DNA of 64,000 nucleotides from Lyophyllum atratum (lineage: Eukaryota; Basidiomycota; Agaricomycetes; Agaricales; Lyophyllaceae), in assembly GCA_014905825.1 (NCBI GenBank), contig JACGCN010000023.1, forward strand, positions 620,001 to 684,000, written 5' to 3'. This document shows positions 11,921 to 24,348 of the stretch, one piece after another (positions within the stretch are counted from its first letter, which is position 1; each line of letters opens with the position of its first letter). The notes beneath the pieces were generated by a model, which was given only the letters and a program-made list of their open reading frames with translations, ran no database searches and was not told where the DNA came from. A program made the translations under genes and the position numbers.

Positions 11921-13560
11921 TCATGCTGCATCTTGCCACCAAGGATCGTCAAGTAACTCCTGCGCCGTCGCTCGCTCGTTCGGATTCAACCGCAAACATC
12001 TCTGCATGAACGTCGCCGTCGCAAAAACATCCGCCTCCTCCAGCACATTGTATCTCTTGAGTAACGACCAAAATGGGCTATTGTAGATTGTCGGACGACC
12101 CTTGAGATTGCCTGATTTGCCACGTAAGTAATCGACGCCGTTATAACCAAGCAGAGAACACAAACAGAACGAGTCGTCGGCGTTGTCAGGGATGTCGAAG
12201 TACTGCGTCCCAAGCTTATTCGCCTCGACTTGCTCACGTGTGAAGCGGCCTTGCGAAAAGCAGAGCATCTGCCACAGGTGACATGTAGTTTCGTCGTCGA
12301 GTCCCTCTTCTGGGTAAGATCTCATTTCAAACAGCGCGCTGCCAGTGATAAATTCAAATATCTGAAGATTTATCCAGTCAGTTCGGAATGGTTGGAAACT
12401 GGCGCAAGTTCAAAGGCACCAGGCATCCAAATGCCCAAATGTCAACCTTCTCGTCCCATGGGCCTCGAAGAATGACTTCCGGTGAACGCAGTGCAGGAGT
12501 GGTGATCTCATCGAAAGTGTGAACCATCGTAGGTTGCGCTACGAGAACGCCAATATGTCAATGCTGCAACATACTGAGGAAATTCGTGAGTGCTCACCGC
12601 AGCCAAAATCTGAGACCACGTAGGTGCGGGTCACAGCCTCGGATAACGATGGAAGAGGCAATGGTTGAGAGACGGCTGCCTGGACAGTGCATTCCCAGCT
12701 CTCCTCAGGAGCGTGGCGCCGCGGCGGGTCCGCCTCGATGAGCGCTGCAATATCGGCCGAGCCTGCGTCAAACATGATATTGTCGTGCTTGAGATCCGTG
12801 TGCACAATGTTGCAGTGGTGCATATGTGCGAGGCCCCGCAAAGTATGCAGGAGAATACGCTTAGCCAGAGGTAAAGGTAAACCTTTCCTAGCGACCTTGA
12901 CCTGGAGGCTTTTCACATCTCCGCCCAGAACGTCAGTGACGAGGCACAGATGCTCTCCGTCCCGGTCACGTCCAGGCTGTATGAAGTGATCGAGAAGTTG
13001 AGGCCAGTGAGTAGATTCGATGCCGGGAGGTGGAGGTATCGAAGCTACACGCTGTAGGGCGGGAAGCTCCCACGTCACATTTCGTTTGAACAGATCGGTC
13101 GAGTATCCTTTCAGAGCTTTGATCGCCACATATCTCTTCTCTCTACAGAAGCTATGAGTAGCAGATGTACGACTCTCAGTGAAGACATATACTTCTCGTC
13201 AAACGCCATCCAGACGCTGGCGTTCATGCCCCACCCCAGCTTCCGCACAACTTTGTAGCGCTTATCTGGACCTAGTGCATCGCCGAATTCGACCCGAAGG
13301 TAGCCGTGGCCTTGCTCTGCGGTGACTCCTAGTGGCTCTTCAATGAACTCTAGATCAATGAGGGTGTTGCCCTCTGGGTCGACAGAGACGTGTTTGTTGG
13401 AGGATCGAGGTGGTGCAAGAGGGTCTGCTTCCTTGAATACAACTTCCGGACGTGCCATAGCTACAGATCGGACGGTGAAGGGCGGGAGCGGGTGACGTTG
13501 TACCAGGGAGAAAAGACTTCGACGACTTGGAAAGCGGCGTGTAAGTACGCGTAGTAGCAT
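11921..13560 (-). CDS. SRPK-like serine/threonine protein kinase
   Basis: This is a protein kinase of the SR-protein-kinase-like type common in agaricomycetes. The start chosen at 13560 (MLLRVLTRRFPSRRSLFSL) gives a basic, mitochondrial-presequence-like N-terminus; a second Met (MARPEVVF, about 13457) is equally possible. The kinase domain shows the glycine loop KLGWGMNASVW, the VAIK lysine after an intron, the catalytic loop HTDLKHDN (HTD rather than HRD, as in SRPKs), DFG within VSDFGC, the RSPEVIL activation-segment end and DIWAFGCLVFELVTG. The C-lobe ends at 11921 with NPNERATAQELLDDPWW. All catalytic residues are present. At least five exons are inferred. The gene converges with the P450, whose end is 119 bases away. 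Confidence 0.9.
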
Positions 13561-14398
13561 TGACGAGGTGTAAAGTATGATAACTTGGTGCGTTTCAAAG
13601 ACCGAGCAAAACAAGAACTACAAATAGTGACAAATAAACCGACCGAAACAGAGAACAATGGAGTTATCTGTTATCTGTTATATTACACCCAGCCGTCCAA
13701 TTCCTGAACAGGAGTATTGTATCACTTTAAGTATTGTATCAAAGCCGCGGAAGAGGTCCGTGACGTCTTGGAATATCCTCCCAGTCCTATGTAGATATGT
13801 ATCAGTAGTGAAAGTGTGGCGCGTAAGCAACTATTGATGCAGTTAAAGAACGGATCTAATGATCTCGAGATGTGCAGTCGCCGAGTCTACATATCCAGTG
13901 CGACCTTTCGTACCCTTGAATATCATCCACTGCTGTATGTCACGATGGCATTATCATGCCATCTACAGAGCGATGGACTGGAACATACATGTCCCAAAGC
14001 CCAGCTTAATTCTTGTCTCGCTAGATGTGTATCTGCTCTGCTATAGATAGATTTTATCCAATACCGCGGGATAAAGACATAAGCTGGCATGTTGCATTAT
14101 CGACAGCACCCGACATATGGACAGCCCGCATAAGCTAGTCCGACCCCCCGTGTACATCCGGGCGTGCCTTGCAGGTGTCAGCCTCGTGCCCAACTACGCG
14201 CCCCGCATGCGTATGTTTTACGTCTTCCGCAATGCATCATGGTTCGTGAGCAAAATCTCCATGTGTGATAGTTTTGTGTGCGGGTAGACATAAATATAGT
14301 GCACATTATAGGATGGATGAACTAGGACAGGGTCCCTGCTCGCGACACCTCATTCAAGAAGTTCGACCCGGACGTGCGTATATCTCATTCCAAGTCGC
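13561..14398. other. Intergenic, kinase upstream region
   Basis: No coding sequence is supported. The segment should contain the kinase promoter at its left end and the 3' flank of the SURF4 gene at its right end. Short frames near 13816-14050 carry no motif. Confidence 0.5.
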
Positions 14399-15651
14399 CT
14401 AATAAGTCTTCTTCTTCTCGTCCACGGAAAGTCCTCCTAGGGGATTGTGAGCAGCTACAAATGTACACGAGTTTGACCACATACCAGGTCCCATATTGAC
14501 CAAAAGGATCAGACCACCGACGATCGCTAAAACATGACAAGTGTAAGATTTAGGTGAGGCCACACAGTGCAAAGGAACACGAACAAAGAGTTTGGAAGAA
14601 ATCGTATCTATAATGTCGGTCAGTATTCGGGACAAATGGACCAAGATTATCGAACGTACTTCAGGAAATCTCGCTGAGGGTGTGCAGAGTGAACGCTCCA
14701 CCAGTTGTTGGCGAACACGTTGAAGACGCTCAGTACAAGTACGAGGAAGGCGGCTGACCATTTCGCTTTGAAGCCGACGGCGACCATGACGCATGCTGCA
14801 AGACCAAATATTGAGACAAATACACGGGCGATGCTCCATTCACCCTGCAAGATGAAGCCGAGGAAGAGGAAGATCAAAAGAACACGTCCAGCAAGAAGGA
14901 AGCTATGTCTCATATCAGTTCCAGTAGTTGAACAGGGACAGGAGGAACGCACTATTTTTTGCGATCTGTTTCGCTAATGGATGGAAGTCCGGCGAAGAGT
15001 GTTTTCCTTGAGACCATCGAATCGCTGAACACCATGAAGAGACCGCCGATCACGCTCAGGTTGCGAAGGAAGAAGTTGAGGTCGAAGATGAGTCCGTAGC
15101 CAAAGCCCTGAATGATAACAACGGCGAGGAGGCCCGCTACGGCATATTCCGTGTAGCGTTTAAGGATAACCGCTGAAGAACCGCTCAACATGGTCTGGGA
15201 AAGGGACACCGGTTGAATACCGGCTGCAAGGCATGTGAAGTCCGAATACTCACAATGACGTTGATAATGAGGAATATATGAGAGATGCCCCATGGGAATT
15301 TTCTGTGTCTACAAGGGACTGTCAGCCCCAGAACAACGCCTAGATGGAATTCGGCTCCTACTGTTGCAAATACCAGATTTGATCACTCCACTGCGTCATG
15401 ATCCGTAACGCGTCCTCCAAGAAGGTCACTACAATGAGAAAACGCCCAATGGCCGGCAAATGGGGTTTCAAGGGTTGAGAGTAGATTTCGACGTTCTCCT
15501 CCACTTGCTGGCTGAGGGCCTTGAGTTTCTCGATTGGGTCGTCGGGGTTGGCGGCTCGGTAGCCAGACGATGAGCGGGAGTTCGATAGACCATGTGGGTC
15601 TGCGTTGAAACTGTTTGGCTGAGGGCGAGCAATGTTGATGCGGGAGGACAT
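14399..15651 (-). CDS. ERV29: SURF4/Erv29 ER cargo receptor
   Basis: Erv29/SURF4 cycles between ER and Golgi and packages soluble secretory cargo into COPII vesicles. The start at 15651 gives MSSRINIARPQPNSF; an early block ENVEIYSQPLKPHLPAIGRF is characteristic of the family, followed by RFLIVVTFLEDALRI. Later exons supply several hydrophobic helices (SDIFFLRNLSVIGG-type segment read as NFFLRNLSVIGGLFMVFSD, then LLLAGRVLLIFLFLGFI-like, and FVSIFGLAACVMVAVGF). The last exon ends GPGGLSVDEKKKTY, whose final four residues KKTY fit the KKxx COPI retrieval signal. Length (about 320 residues) fits. Six or more exons are inferred. Confidence 0.92.
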
Positions 15652-16401
15652 GGTGGTGGTGAGTTCAAGAGCGTTGTCGTGTCAGTGGTCACGACGTGGC
15701 GGTTGCTTACCTCAGCTCGCACAGCCACTTCATATGATCGCTGAAGCCCATCATCATCGTCATCCCGAGGCTCACCGCCTTATGAAGTCGAAGTTCATTC
15801 AAGTCTGAGCTCTAGCCTGCCTGGTCACCTTCCAAAGTCAAAGCACTCCGAGGCTACTCTAGAATATGCCTAGAAACCTTTTTTATCTGCTCCGCTGAAA
15901 TCGTAATCATCGACACTGAGCGCCAACATGTAAACCGTGATGCGAGCGAGGAGTTAGGCATGTTATGCATCGACACAGACTCAAGGGTAATCTGAAGGGT
16001 CAGCATATGTCGTTTTCACAAGCAGACGTCGTAGAAGTGTTGACATCAAGCCTTTCACAACATTTCTCTCCCTGGAACCCAGCTACTGACATTTCCTGAT
16101 CTTCCTTGGCAAGCGCTATGCCAAAAGAGCTAAAAGAGCTGAGTAGAACGTAGTTATCGAGGTCAAATTTTTAGGCAGGTGATAGAGTTGAAGTAATACA
16201 GGCAAGGGATAGAGAAACTAGTGTGGCTACAAATGTGAAGGGTGGTAATACAGTCAAACATGCGCGAAGCAATAAAACTAAGTACAGCGCTAATACCCAA
16301 AATAATCATCTTGGAATGTCGTGAGGGGTATAAAAATATCTAGCATGTCATGACAGTTAAAGAGAAACCAAACGGGAAACGAACGAACGAAATGGGACTT
16401 T
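15652..16401. other. Intergenic between SURF4 and the F-box gene
   Basis: Nothing coding is seen. The left end should hold the SURF4 promoter and 5' leader; the remainder is unremarkable and somewhat AT-rich near 16130-16350. Confidence 0.5.
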
Positions 16402-17757
16402 TCAATCGTCTAAAAATAACACTCGAACTGCATTCTGAGAAGCCTTCCACGCGGACAGACGCGCAAGTAACCAGGTTTGGAGATGGTGCCTCTCCGACCC
16501 CAGCCCACGTACTCGAAACTGGAGTGTCTTTAGACCTGCAAAGACGGGATTACTGAGGAGTTGACTCATTGCGGGCCAATCGATCAAGCCGAGGCAAGCC
16601 TCATCACTGAGCCACGCGGAAAAAGCTAGCTCGAGGATGGCAGGGGAAGAGATTTCGGTCAGGAAAGGAACGAGCCAGAAAAACAACGAAGGTGGCCTTT
16701 GGAGGCAGTCCGTACTGCCTTTAATGGCGGCGGAGCTTGGTACGCGTTCGGCCTGAGGGAATTGGTATAGAGTGAGATGATGGATGTGAAGAGTACGAAG
16801 GTTTTCATTGTGCGAAAGGTTTATCACTTTTGGAAGATCTGATCATAACGCCTGTCAATGCCGGCAATTATACTGTTGGGACCTTTTGGGCGACTCACTT
16901 CTCATATCAACGTCGTCATGGTGGTGTGTCAGGAATCCGACCTCTACGTGATGCAAGGAGGATCCTAGAACACGCAGGACAGTGCCAACGACGTGAATGT
17001 CGCTCGCAGGGATGTCTGGGATGGCCAGGGAACGGAGGGATGGCATCAGAGATACCTCGGTGTCGATCTCGCCATTGTCTCCAAACAGCCAAAGTAAAAT
17101 GGGCTTGACAAGTGAGGAGGACCGAATATGTAGTGTCTTCAACCGACGTGGTGGAGTCGTTTTGTAATTGAACCCGGACGATACGGAGGTCAACGAGGAT
17201 TCAACAGGATCCCAGATAACGTTGTCGAAGGACAAATCCTCTAACATGGGGAATCGGCCGACGAACGCGGTGAGTAGAGAGAAGGATTGGAACTGGAGGT
17301 ACTGCAGGCGAAGCCTTGTTACGTTCTGGGAAAAATTCCAATCCGCGTTCAATAAACCCGCGAATGTCTCGCCGAAAAAGCTCCAACTCCGTGTCCCAAG
17401 TGACAGGCCACGAAGGTTGTTAAGATTCCGCAGGAACGAAACAACCATATCGACACCGTCCCTCTGTGCCATTGAAAGGGCACGTCCCAGGCCGACATTT
17501 TGGAGGTATGGAGTGACAGTCTTCATCGCGTGAGCTGATGAGCACAGCAATTTGACCAGCTCTGGAGAAAGGTCGATATCATAGAATAGGTGGTAGCGGC
17601 AAGCTGGGAGCCAGGATTTGCAGACGGTACTGCATGATGAGAGAATAGGTTTGAAGGAATGTAAATGGTCGATGATCGCGTCGTAAACCTCTGCGGCAAT
17701 GCGTAGCGTGAGTTCCTTGGATAATGGTGTGGTTTCATGAAAAGTCGTCAAAGGCAT
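16402..17757 (-). CDS. F-box/leucine-rich hypothetical protein
   Basis: The protein is probably an SCF ubiquitin-ligase adaptor or related F-box protein; its target is unknown. The start at 17757 leads into an F-box-like segment at residues 17-60 (LRIAAEVYDAIIDHLHS...CSTVCKSWLPACRYHLF), typical of agaricomycete F-box proteins, then degenerate leucine-rich repeats (LRGLSLGTRSW, LEDLSFDNV, LKTLHIRSS, LRSLAIPDIP). A single intron (about 16830-16896 on the plus strand) joins the AGA codon near 16897 to MINLSHNENLRTLHIHHL. The last exon ends at 16402. The two-exon model gives about 440 residues. The family belongs to a large fast-evolving class, so no finer assignment is possible. Confidence 0.8.
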
Positions 17758-18326
17758 GAATGATATGAGACTTGAGCAGGGTCCCGGGAGAACCTATCGG
17801 TTCGCTTTTGAAGCGAACAAAGTACAAGGGCGGACGGGATATTTCTCTCGTTGGAGTCAGAGGTGACAAACCAGAATAATAGACCAGCAGCCGATTTTTT
17901 CACGACACGAGGCAATGCACAACGGTGATGAGTGCCCCAAAATCAAAAATGGCCAAGTCGAGTGCATAATTCAGGTCCCTCTCAACCCGCCGGAGGGCGA
18001 TCTGGAGATCTTCGGCGTAGGCCAATAGGCAAGCGGAGCAAGCGGCCAACGAGCCTGAGGAAGCCAGCGTATTAGTAAGCCTCCGACCCACATGGCAGCC
18101 ACGTGGCACGTGTCGCCAGACTCCGATCAAACCTGCTCTTCAACCCACACTGATCACGACAGCTTTTCCACAAGTGCTGACCTCGCGTTGATCTCGCATC
18201 GCAGACCAGCAATCACGGTGACTAGTTCTGACCAGACATTGTCTCGAAATCAAAGCCACTGCCTCGTGCTGTCCTAAGGCACGTCAATACGGTCTCCCTG
18301 TGTTCATTGAAGCTGTACAGTGCCAA
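17758..18326. other. Divergent promoter region (F-box gene / MutY gene)
   Basis: The two flanking genes point away from each other, so both promoters should be here. No clear TATA box or open frame of note is visible. Confidence 0.5.
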
Positions 18327-20481
18327 ATGGTCAAACGACGACGTGCCCTGGATTCGAGTTCACGTACAGAACGCGACCGCCACGATGATTTCTCTGAACA
18401 CAATGATTCTGATGATCAGTCCCAAGCGTCTAGCTACCGAGAACCTTCGCCGAAAAGGAAAACGAAGAAAACAAGGCTCACGCAGAAATCCGAATCCAAC
18501 AAACCTGTGTTACCTCGTCAGCGCGTCGTGCAACGCGGAAGTAATGCTGTCTCACACCCTCGGTCTATCCATATAATACAAGAACCCCGGGCTATCCAAA
18601 CCGCGCTGCTCCACTGGTATGCGGGCGTCCATACGTCTCGTGGCATGCCCTGGCGCAAACCTTATAATCCTCTGCAGGGACCCGAGGAGCGTAGCCAAAG
18701 GGCATATGAGGTACAAAGCAGACAAGCACGACGGCGGCTATGAGCTGACGAATTACTCTAGGTATGGGTATCGGAAATTATGCTTCAACAAACCCAAGTA
18801 GCCACCGTGATTCCGTACTACACGCGCTGGATGGAGAAGTGCGTTATTCCGCATCCGTTGTTACCATGAGTCAGAATCTGACCTGCTGAGGAAGATTCCC
18901 GACTATTCGTGATCTTGTAGGCGCTCATGTACTATCCCTGAGCCCGCTGATATGATTCCATGACCGCAGGCAGCTGCAAATATCGACGAAGTAAATGCTT
19001 TGTGGAAGGGCCTCGGTTATTATTCAAGGGCAAGTCGCCTGCTCGCTGGCGCCCAAAAGGCTGTTGCGGAATACCAGGGTAGACTTCCAGACAATGCAAA
19101 GGACATGGAGGCAAATATTCCTGGAATTGGCCGGTATAGCGCTGGCGCGATTTGCTCGATAGCCTATGGAGAACATGTGCCTGTCGTAAGTCGAACATTT
19201 AGCCTTATTAAGCACACTCGATTTAATCACCAGTTGCAGTTGGACGGAAATGTCCACCGATTAATGAGCCGGTTCCTAGCCCTCCATGCTCCTCCGAAAG
19301 CGAAGGCCACACTTGACATTTTATGGGCCGCCGCTAAGGCTATGGTCGAACCGAGAGGTATTTTTGTCACCCTGGACACCTGGACGTTAGATTGAGTTCG
19401 AGGGCGGTATGTAGGAAGTGTCACAGTGTCATCAAAAGAAGATGATGACTCGAAATCATCTTCCTTGGAGTCGAGACAATACCCCGGCGATATCAATCAG
19501 GCTCTTATCGAACTTGGAAGCACGGTTTGCAAGGTTCGTAACCCGTCATGTGAATCATGTCCCCTTCGTCCGTGGTGCCGGGGTTATAAAACCTCAATAT
19601 CTGGTAATAAGGTATGTCCTCGTTCAGCCTTACAAATCAAATAAAGATACAGCTATGATGCTCAACGTTTAGCCGATTCCTGACATCGAGGACGCATGCA
19701 CCCTCTGCGAACCATTAGATGAAACGGTCGTGACGGCATACCCTATGAAAGTGGATCGTAAGAAAGCACGAGAAGAACTCGATATCGTAAATGTCGTTGA
19801 ATGGTCTACAGTTGCTGAACCCAATGACAGATGGTTTCTAATGGTTCGGCGACCTGATGGAGGCAAGGCTTACATTTTGCTCCTATGTGGACCGCCATAC
19901 TAATTGATCCCCGGTTTCATCTTCTTTGACATGAACAGGTCTCTTGGCAGGTCTGTACGACTTTCCCACGTCAAGCAACGTCGCCAAAACAACATCGCGC
20001 ACTGCTCAAACTAAGCTACTGCACGTCCTACTGTCGCAGCTCCTGGTACCCTCTGTGATTCCGTACGACGCCAAGAAGAGGAAAGATACTGCGGGCGATG
20101 ATGGTCTTCGAATCAAATCTATCACACCTGTCGGGGATGTCATCCACGTCTTTTCTCACATCAGAAAAACCTACCGACCTCAACGGGTCGTTCTGCAGGG
20201 TGGAGATACCTTACCAACACTGAAGTCTAGTTGCGTTGAATCGCCGGCGATACCGAAGCAGGGTCTAATAAATGACTGCGATGCCGGATTATCGACGTCG
20301 CTTCGGCCGATCGACGCCATGTGGGTGCAACTCAAGGACGTCTCAAGTGCTAAGTATGTCGCGTGCCTATGGCTTATAATTTCTGGCCTGATGGTGATTC
20401 TATAACAGCATGGGAACTGGGGTTGTCAAAGTGTGGAACTCGACGAAGAAACTGTGGGAGGTGGATATAGGTGGGAGTTAG
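18327..20481 (+). CDS. MUTYH: A/G-specific adenine DNA glycosylase (MutY homologue)
   Basis: The enzyme removes adenine mispaired with 8-oxoguanine in base-excision repair, in nucleus and mitochondria. An N-terminal basic, serine-rich region (about 80 residues from the ATG at 18327) probably carries localisation signals. The catalytic fold follows: [11 protein letters not shown], then across an intron the catalytic-glutamate motif [17 protein letters not shown], the GLGYYSRA segment and the helix-hairpin-helix [12 protein letters not shown], then [12 protein letters not shown]. The iron-sulphur cluster ligands C-x6-C-x2-C-x5-C are clear ([18 protein letters not shown], 19527-19580). A C-terminal NUDIX-like 8-oxoG recognition domain includes GLYDFPT and [12 protein letters not shown]. 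The final exon, after an intron at about 20351-20408, ends at 20481. About nine exons are inferred and no key residue is missing. Confidence 0.93.
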
Positions 20482-21878
20482 CAGGGAAGGGCCTCTTGCT
20501 GCAGGGGTTCAACAGACTTTCTGATGCAACGACGAATCAGCCAGGGAGGGTGGGAGGTCTTGGCAAATCCTGATTTTTTTTTCTTTATCCAGCAGCCTAG
20601 GATGCTGATTTTCGGATGCAGTGCGATCTATGGTTGCGACGTTGGCTGTACTTTTTGGAATTCTTTCTGCTATATTGTATTAATCATTTGTAATATGACT
20701 TGCTGTAAATCTGTCCACAGGACATCTGAGCGCAAGTTGCTTGAAAGAGATGCTGCAATAAAACAGTATCTAACTCTGATTATGAATCACGAGGAGGCGC
20801 ATTTTATAAATGACTATCATCGTGTAACATTACCATTGCCACTAAGCCGATGTCTATGATAAGGAAGGATTGGTGTAAATAATGGACCGGCGACGCCACA
20901 TACCGTCCGAGGACAAGAAAATCGTGAAATCGAACAACCACTATGCCTCGGTGTTTTTCACGTCGAATCTGACCACATGCCGTTACGAGTAGCACGTAGG
21001 CAAGGTATTTCTTGGTAGATGAACTACAAGAATAGAATATTCCAGTCCGCGGGCTAACGAAGGATGTCTGACTTCTAGAAGGTCGCGTAAGATGGTAACA
21101 GCTTCGTTATGCAAACACAGTCACGAACCTGGGACAAAAATCGCATTCGGAGACATCGTGCGATCTACCACACAGGGGGCACTGCCCGTAAGGCTCCATT
21201 GACACGAACAGAACGGGCGTACTAAGTATAAGGATCGACAGCCAATGACCGGGGTCTTTGATCACACCAAGCGATGAGAGGTGATGACACAAGGACTGCT
21301 GACGATCTATTGCCTCAGCGCGTCAAGAAACAACATGCGGGGACCTCATGGCTGTTGATTGGTTGGGTCGGAATATGATTCTTCGGAGTTGGGAGGCTCC
21401 CAGGAGATTTCGGGGGCCAGTGCGGAGACCCCTCAAAGTAACAAGCAAGTAACCCAATCTCGTGTCGTTTACAGCAACTAGGAGTTCGCGGCAAGTCGTC
21501 TATTCCAGTTTCGTATGCATGAGTCGTACCCTGACACTCAAGTTTTCCAAGTCAATACTTCCGCCAGGAGAGTTTTCGGCCAGCTTTCACGATTATCCGA
21601 GAGATAAGTCCGGAGAAACATAACCAGCAAAGGTTCGCTTCAATATTTTGCCAGAAAGAGTGTCAGTAAATACTTATAGCGCTAGAAAATGGGAGCGTGG
21701 CAGGGAGGGTGGGCACCAGGTTGGCTTGAGGGACTAGGGTAAACAAACGGGTAGTGACGCGGTTTGAAACTTTACTCCCAGGACCCTGTGAGTGTGACGC
21801 TTGGCGTTGAATGCGTGGTGTGTCACTATACCACGCACTGCATAGACACACATTGGCGAGCAGTGCAGCACCGACGAC
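20482..21878. other. 1.4-kb intergenic region
   Basis: No gene is recognised. A 61-codon minus-strand frame at 21107-21292 has a cysteine cluster (CPLCGRSHDVSECDFCP) suggesting a short zinc-binding motif, but it lacks other support. The right end should hold the promoter of the J-protein gene. Confidence 0.45.
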
Positions 21879-24348
21879 ATGGAGGACAGAGGTCTGAACG
21901 GCTTGCATGCCGTGGAGAATGATTTCTATTAGTGAGTGTCTTCGGCTAGTCCGAGTCTGGTCTGTACTGCCTTCTTTCTGACAATGAGCCAATGCCTTTT
22001 CCGTGTATAGCTCTGTTCTCAATCTTTCCAGCACCGCGGCACAGAGCGAGATCACTGAGCGCTATCGAGCACTATCTCTCATCTTTCACCCGGATAAACA
22101 ACAGGACGAAGAACGCAAAAGCACGGCGACGAAGAAGTTTCTTGAGATACAAAAGGCATATGAAGGTGCGCAATCGGCTCCAAGTAGTGCTCCAGATGTT
22201 TTCAATCCTCGTTCAACAGTCCTATCCGATCCATTCCTGCGGTAAACACTCGATACTCATATCAACACTCCTTCATAGGCTGATATGAACTTGTCAGGGA
22301 GGTTTATGACGAATTAGGTTAGATGGCATGTTGAATGCACTCGGGCGTTCTGACACTTCTCTTTCAGGAGAAAAGGGGTTGCCTATACTACGATCCCCAC
22401 AATTTAGGGCCATGCCTCAAGAGGAAGTGAGTGACGTCTCCCTGATGAATTCCACGATGAGCTAGAATCGGCAAAACCTCTAGGCGAAGAAACTCCTCGC
22501 CCAGTTGAAAGGCGACATGAGATTTGAAGCCCTTCGAGAGCAGGGCTTCTCAGGAGGATCTCTTCTCTGTGGCATTGACGCTGTGTCCATGTTCGGTCCA
22601 TATGTAGGATCCGAAGACGAACCATGGATCCGCCAGATCCTCCACCGTTTGGAAGATGTTAGGATGCTGACGTTTGGCTTGACTCATACGGTCCAGGTAG
22701 GATTTGTTATCACCAATCATCTCACATGTGGGTAATGACCTATAGTTAGAAGTCAATCAACGAAAAGACCCAAGTTTCCGGCAAAGCTAACATGGCACTT
22801 GAGAACAGAAGACTTAAGAACACGCTTGTTGGAACTGTGCGTCATCAATTCTCCCCGCGTTTCAGTTCGGAGGTATGTCCCTGCTTCTGTTCTCGATCTT
22901 CTCATAACAGGTTCCCTGCTAGTTTAGTATTGGGTTGCTCCCTCATTTTCTTGGATTCACTGGAACATATAGCGAGGCCGGTACAGTCATATCTGCGCAT
23001 CTATCAACTCCCTTGGCGCTTCGTGTGCCAGACCCTTCTCTCAAACTGTCAATATCGCGGCAGTTATTCCGTCACCGCTTGGAAACCGCTTCTCTCGAAG
23101 TTGACGTTGGTAGACAACCGAAGTTCATGTTCAACCTGGTATTCCCGAAGGTCTTTGGCATTGACTCTGCTGAACTACCCGAAGAGCCAAGAGAACCTTC
23201 CGGACCTCCTTCAGCATCAGGATTGAAAGCAGGCTCCACTCACACACTAATTGGCGTATCCTTTGATTCCATCCTCCCAAAGCTTATTGCTGAGTGGGGT
23301 ATATCGCTTTCGGAACTCGGTCTGCAGTTTAAAGTGGCACTGGAGTATGGGCTGACCGGGTTGGCGTGGGTTTGTACTGGAAAATGGGTACCCCGACCCA
23401 TGACCAGCTTCACCGTAGCTACTCATCTACATGGGTCCGGAGTTGTTTTGCGCCTGGAGTTCGTTCGTCCTTCGCTGTCATGGCCGGCTGAGACTGATTT
23501 TCTTCTCTCGAAGCGCTGCGTACTACGAACAACAGATAACAATGCCGATCGTACTTTCAACTGAATACCGGCCTGGCATGGCGATATACACTGTGATCCT
23601 TCCTTCTACGGCTTTTGTCCTATGCTATCATTTCATCATAAAACCCCGTCGTCGCAAACAGCGTCTAGCGTAAGTTATTTCATTCTTACTCAACTCCAAG
23701 ATGAGAAACACGCACTACCGAATTGTCGTGTTCACCCTTTCCCAAAATTGACGCATTCTCACTTCTCGTAGATCCATCCGCGCCGCACGGCGAGGGCTAG
23801 AAGATGAGAATGGTATGCGACGGGAACGGGAAGCTGTTGCAGGTCTCTTAAAAGACACTGCGAGAAAATCAAAGCATGCGGAAACATCCAAAGGCGGTGC
23901 GTTTCAGGAAGAGCTCTCGTCCATTAACGGTCTGGCTCACTCCCATCCGAAGGCCTCATCGTTCTCGAAGCGACCTGGGGCTCCGCTGAGAAGGAGGACG
24001 GTGCCAGAGACCTTTTCATGGACGTGACCATCCCCCTGCAGGCACTAGTGCACAGTTCTCAGCTGTATATTCCTGGCGATCGACTTAAAGTGCGTATCTG
24101 TTATTCGGTCTATCCTTGATTTCGCCAAGGCTCTGAGACTCCTTCAGTCGGGTATTCGAGGTTTTAGCGACCCGGCACCTTTCACCCGTAAATCTCTATG
24201 TATTCGGTACCTTTTTCGCGACCAGACGCATTACGTAGAGATCCCGGAAGATTTGCCTGTGGTCCTGCCGCTAGCAGGTGAGCTTCTGACAACCTAGGCG
24301 AGACGGCGGAAATTAACGCTTCTTATCGATTCAGAACATCTGGTTTAG
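21879..24348 (+). CDS. DNAJC11-like J-domain protein (DUF3395)
   Basis: DNAJC11 homologues are mitochondrial J-proteins associated with the MICOS/MIB complexes and cristae organisation. I placed the start at 21879 because the short first exon (MEDRGLNGLHAVENDFYY) joins, across a GTGAGT...TAG intron, to SVLNLSSTAAQSEITERYRALSL in frame, giving a complete J-domain with HPD (FHPDKQQ, near 22087). A later exon carries the conserved YDELGLDGM region, then a long middle region of beta-rich sequence (VRMLTFGLTHTVQ, TVISAHLSTPLALRVPDPSL) and a hydrophobic segment (YTVILPSTAFVLCYHFII). The C-terminal DUF3395-type domain runs through LIVLEATWG, FMDVTIPLQALVHSSQLYIP and a last exon ending at 24348. About ten exons are inferred. 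Confidence 0.9.

Noticed and set aside
13816..14050. Short plus-strand frames upstream of the kinase
   Set aside because: No motif, and composition resembles non-coding flank.
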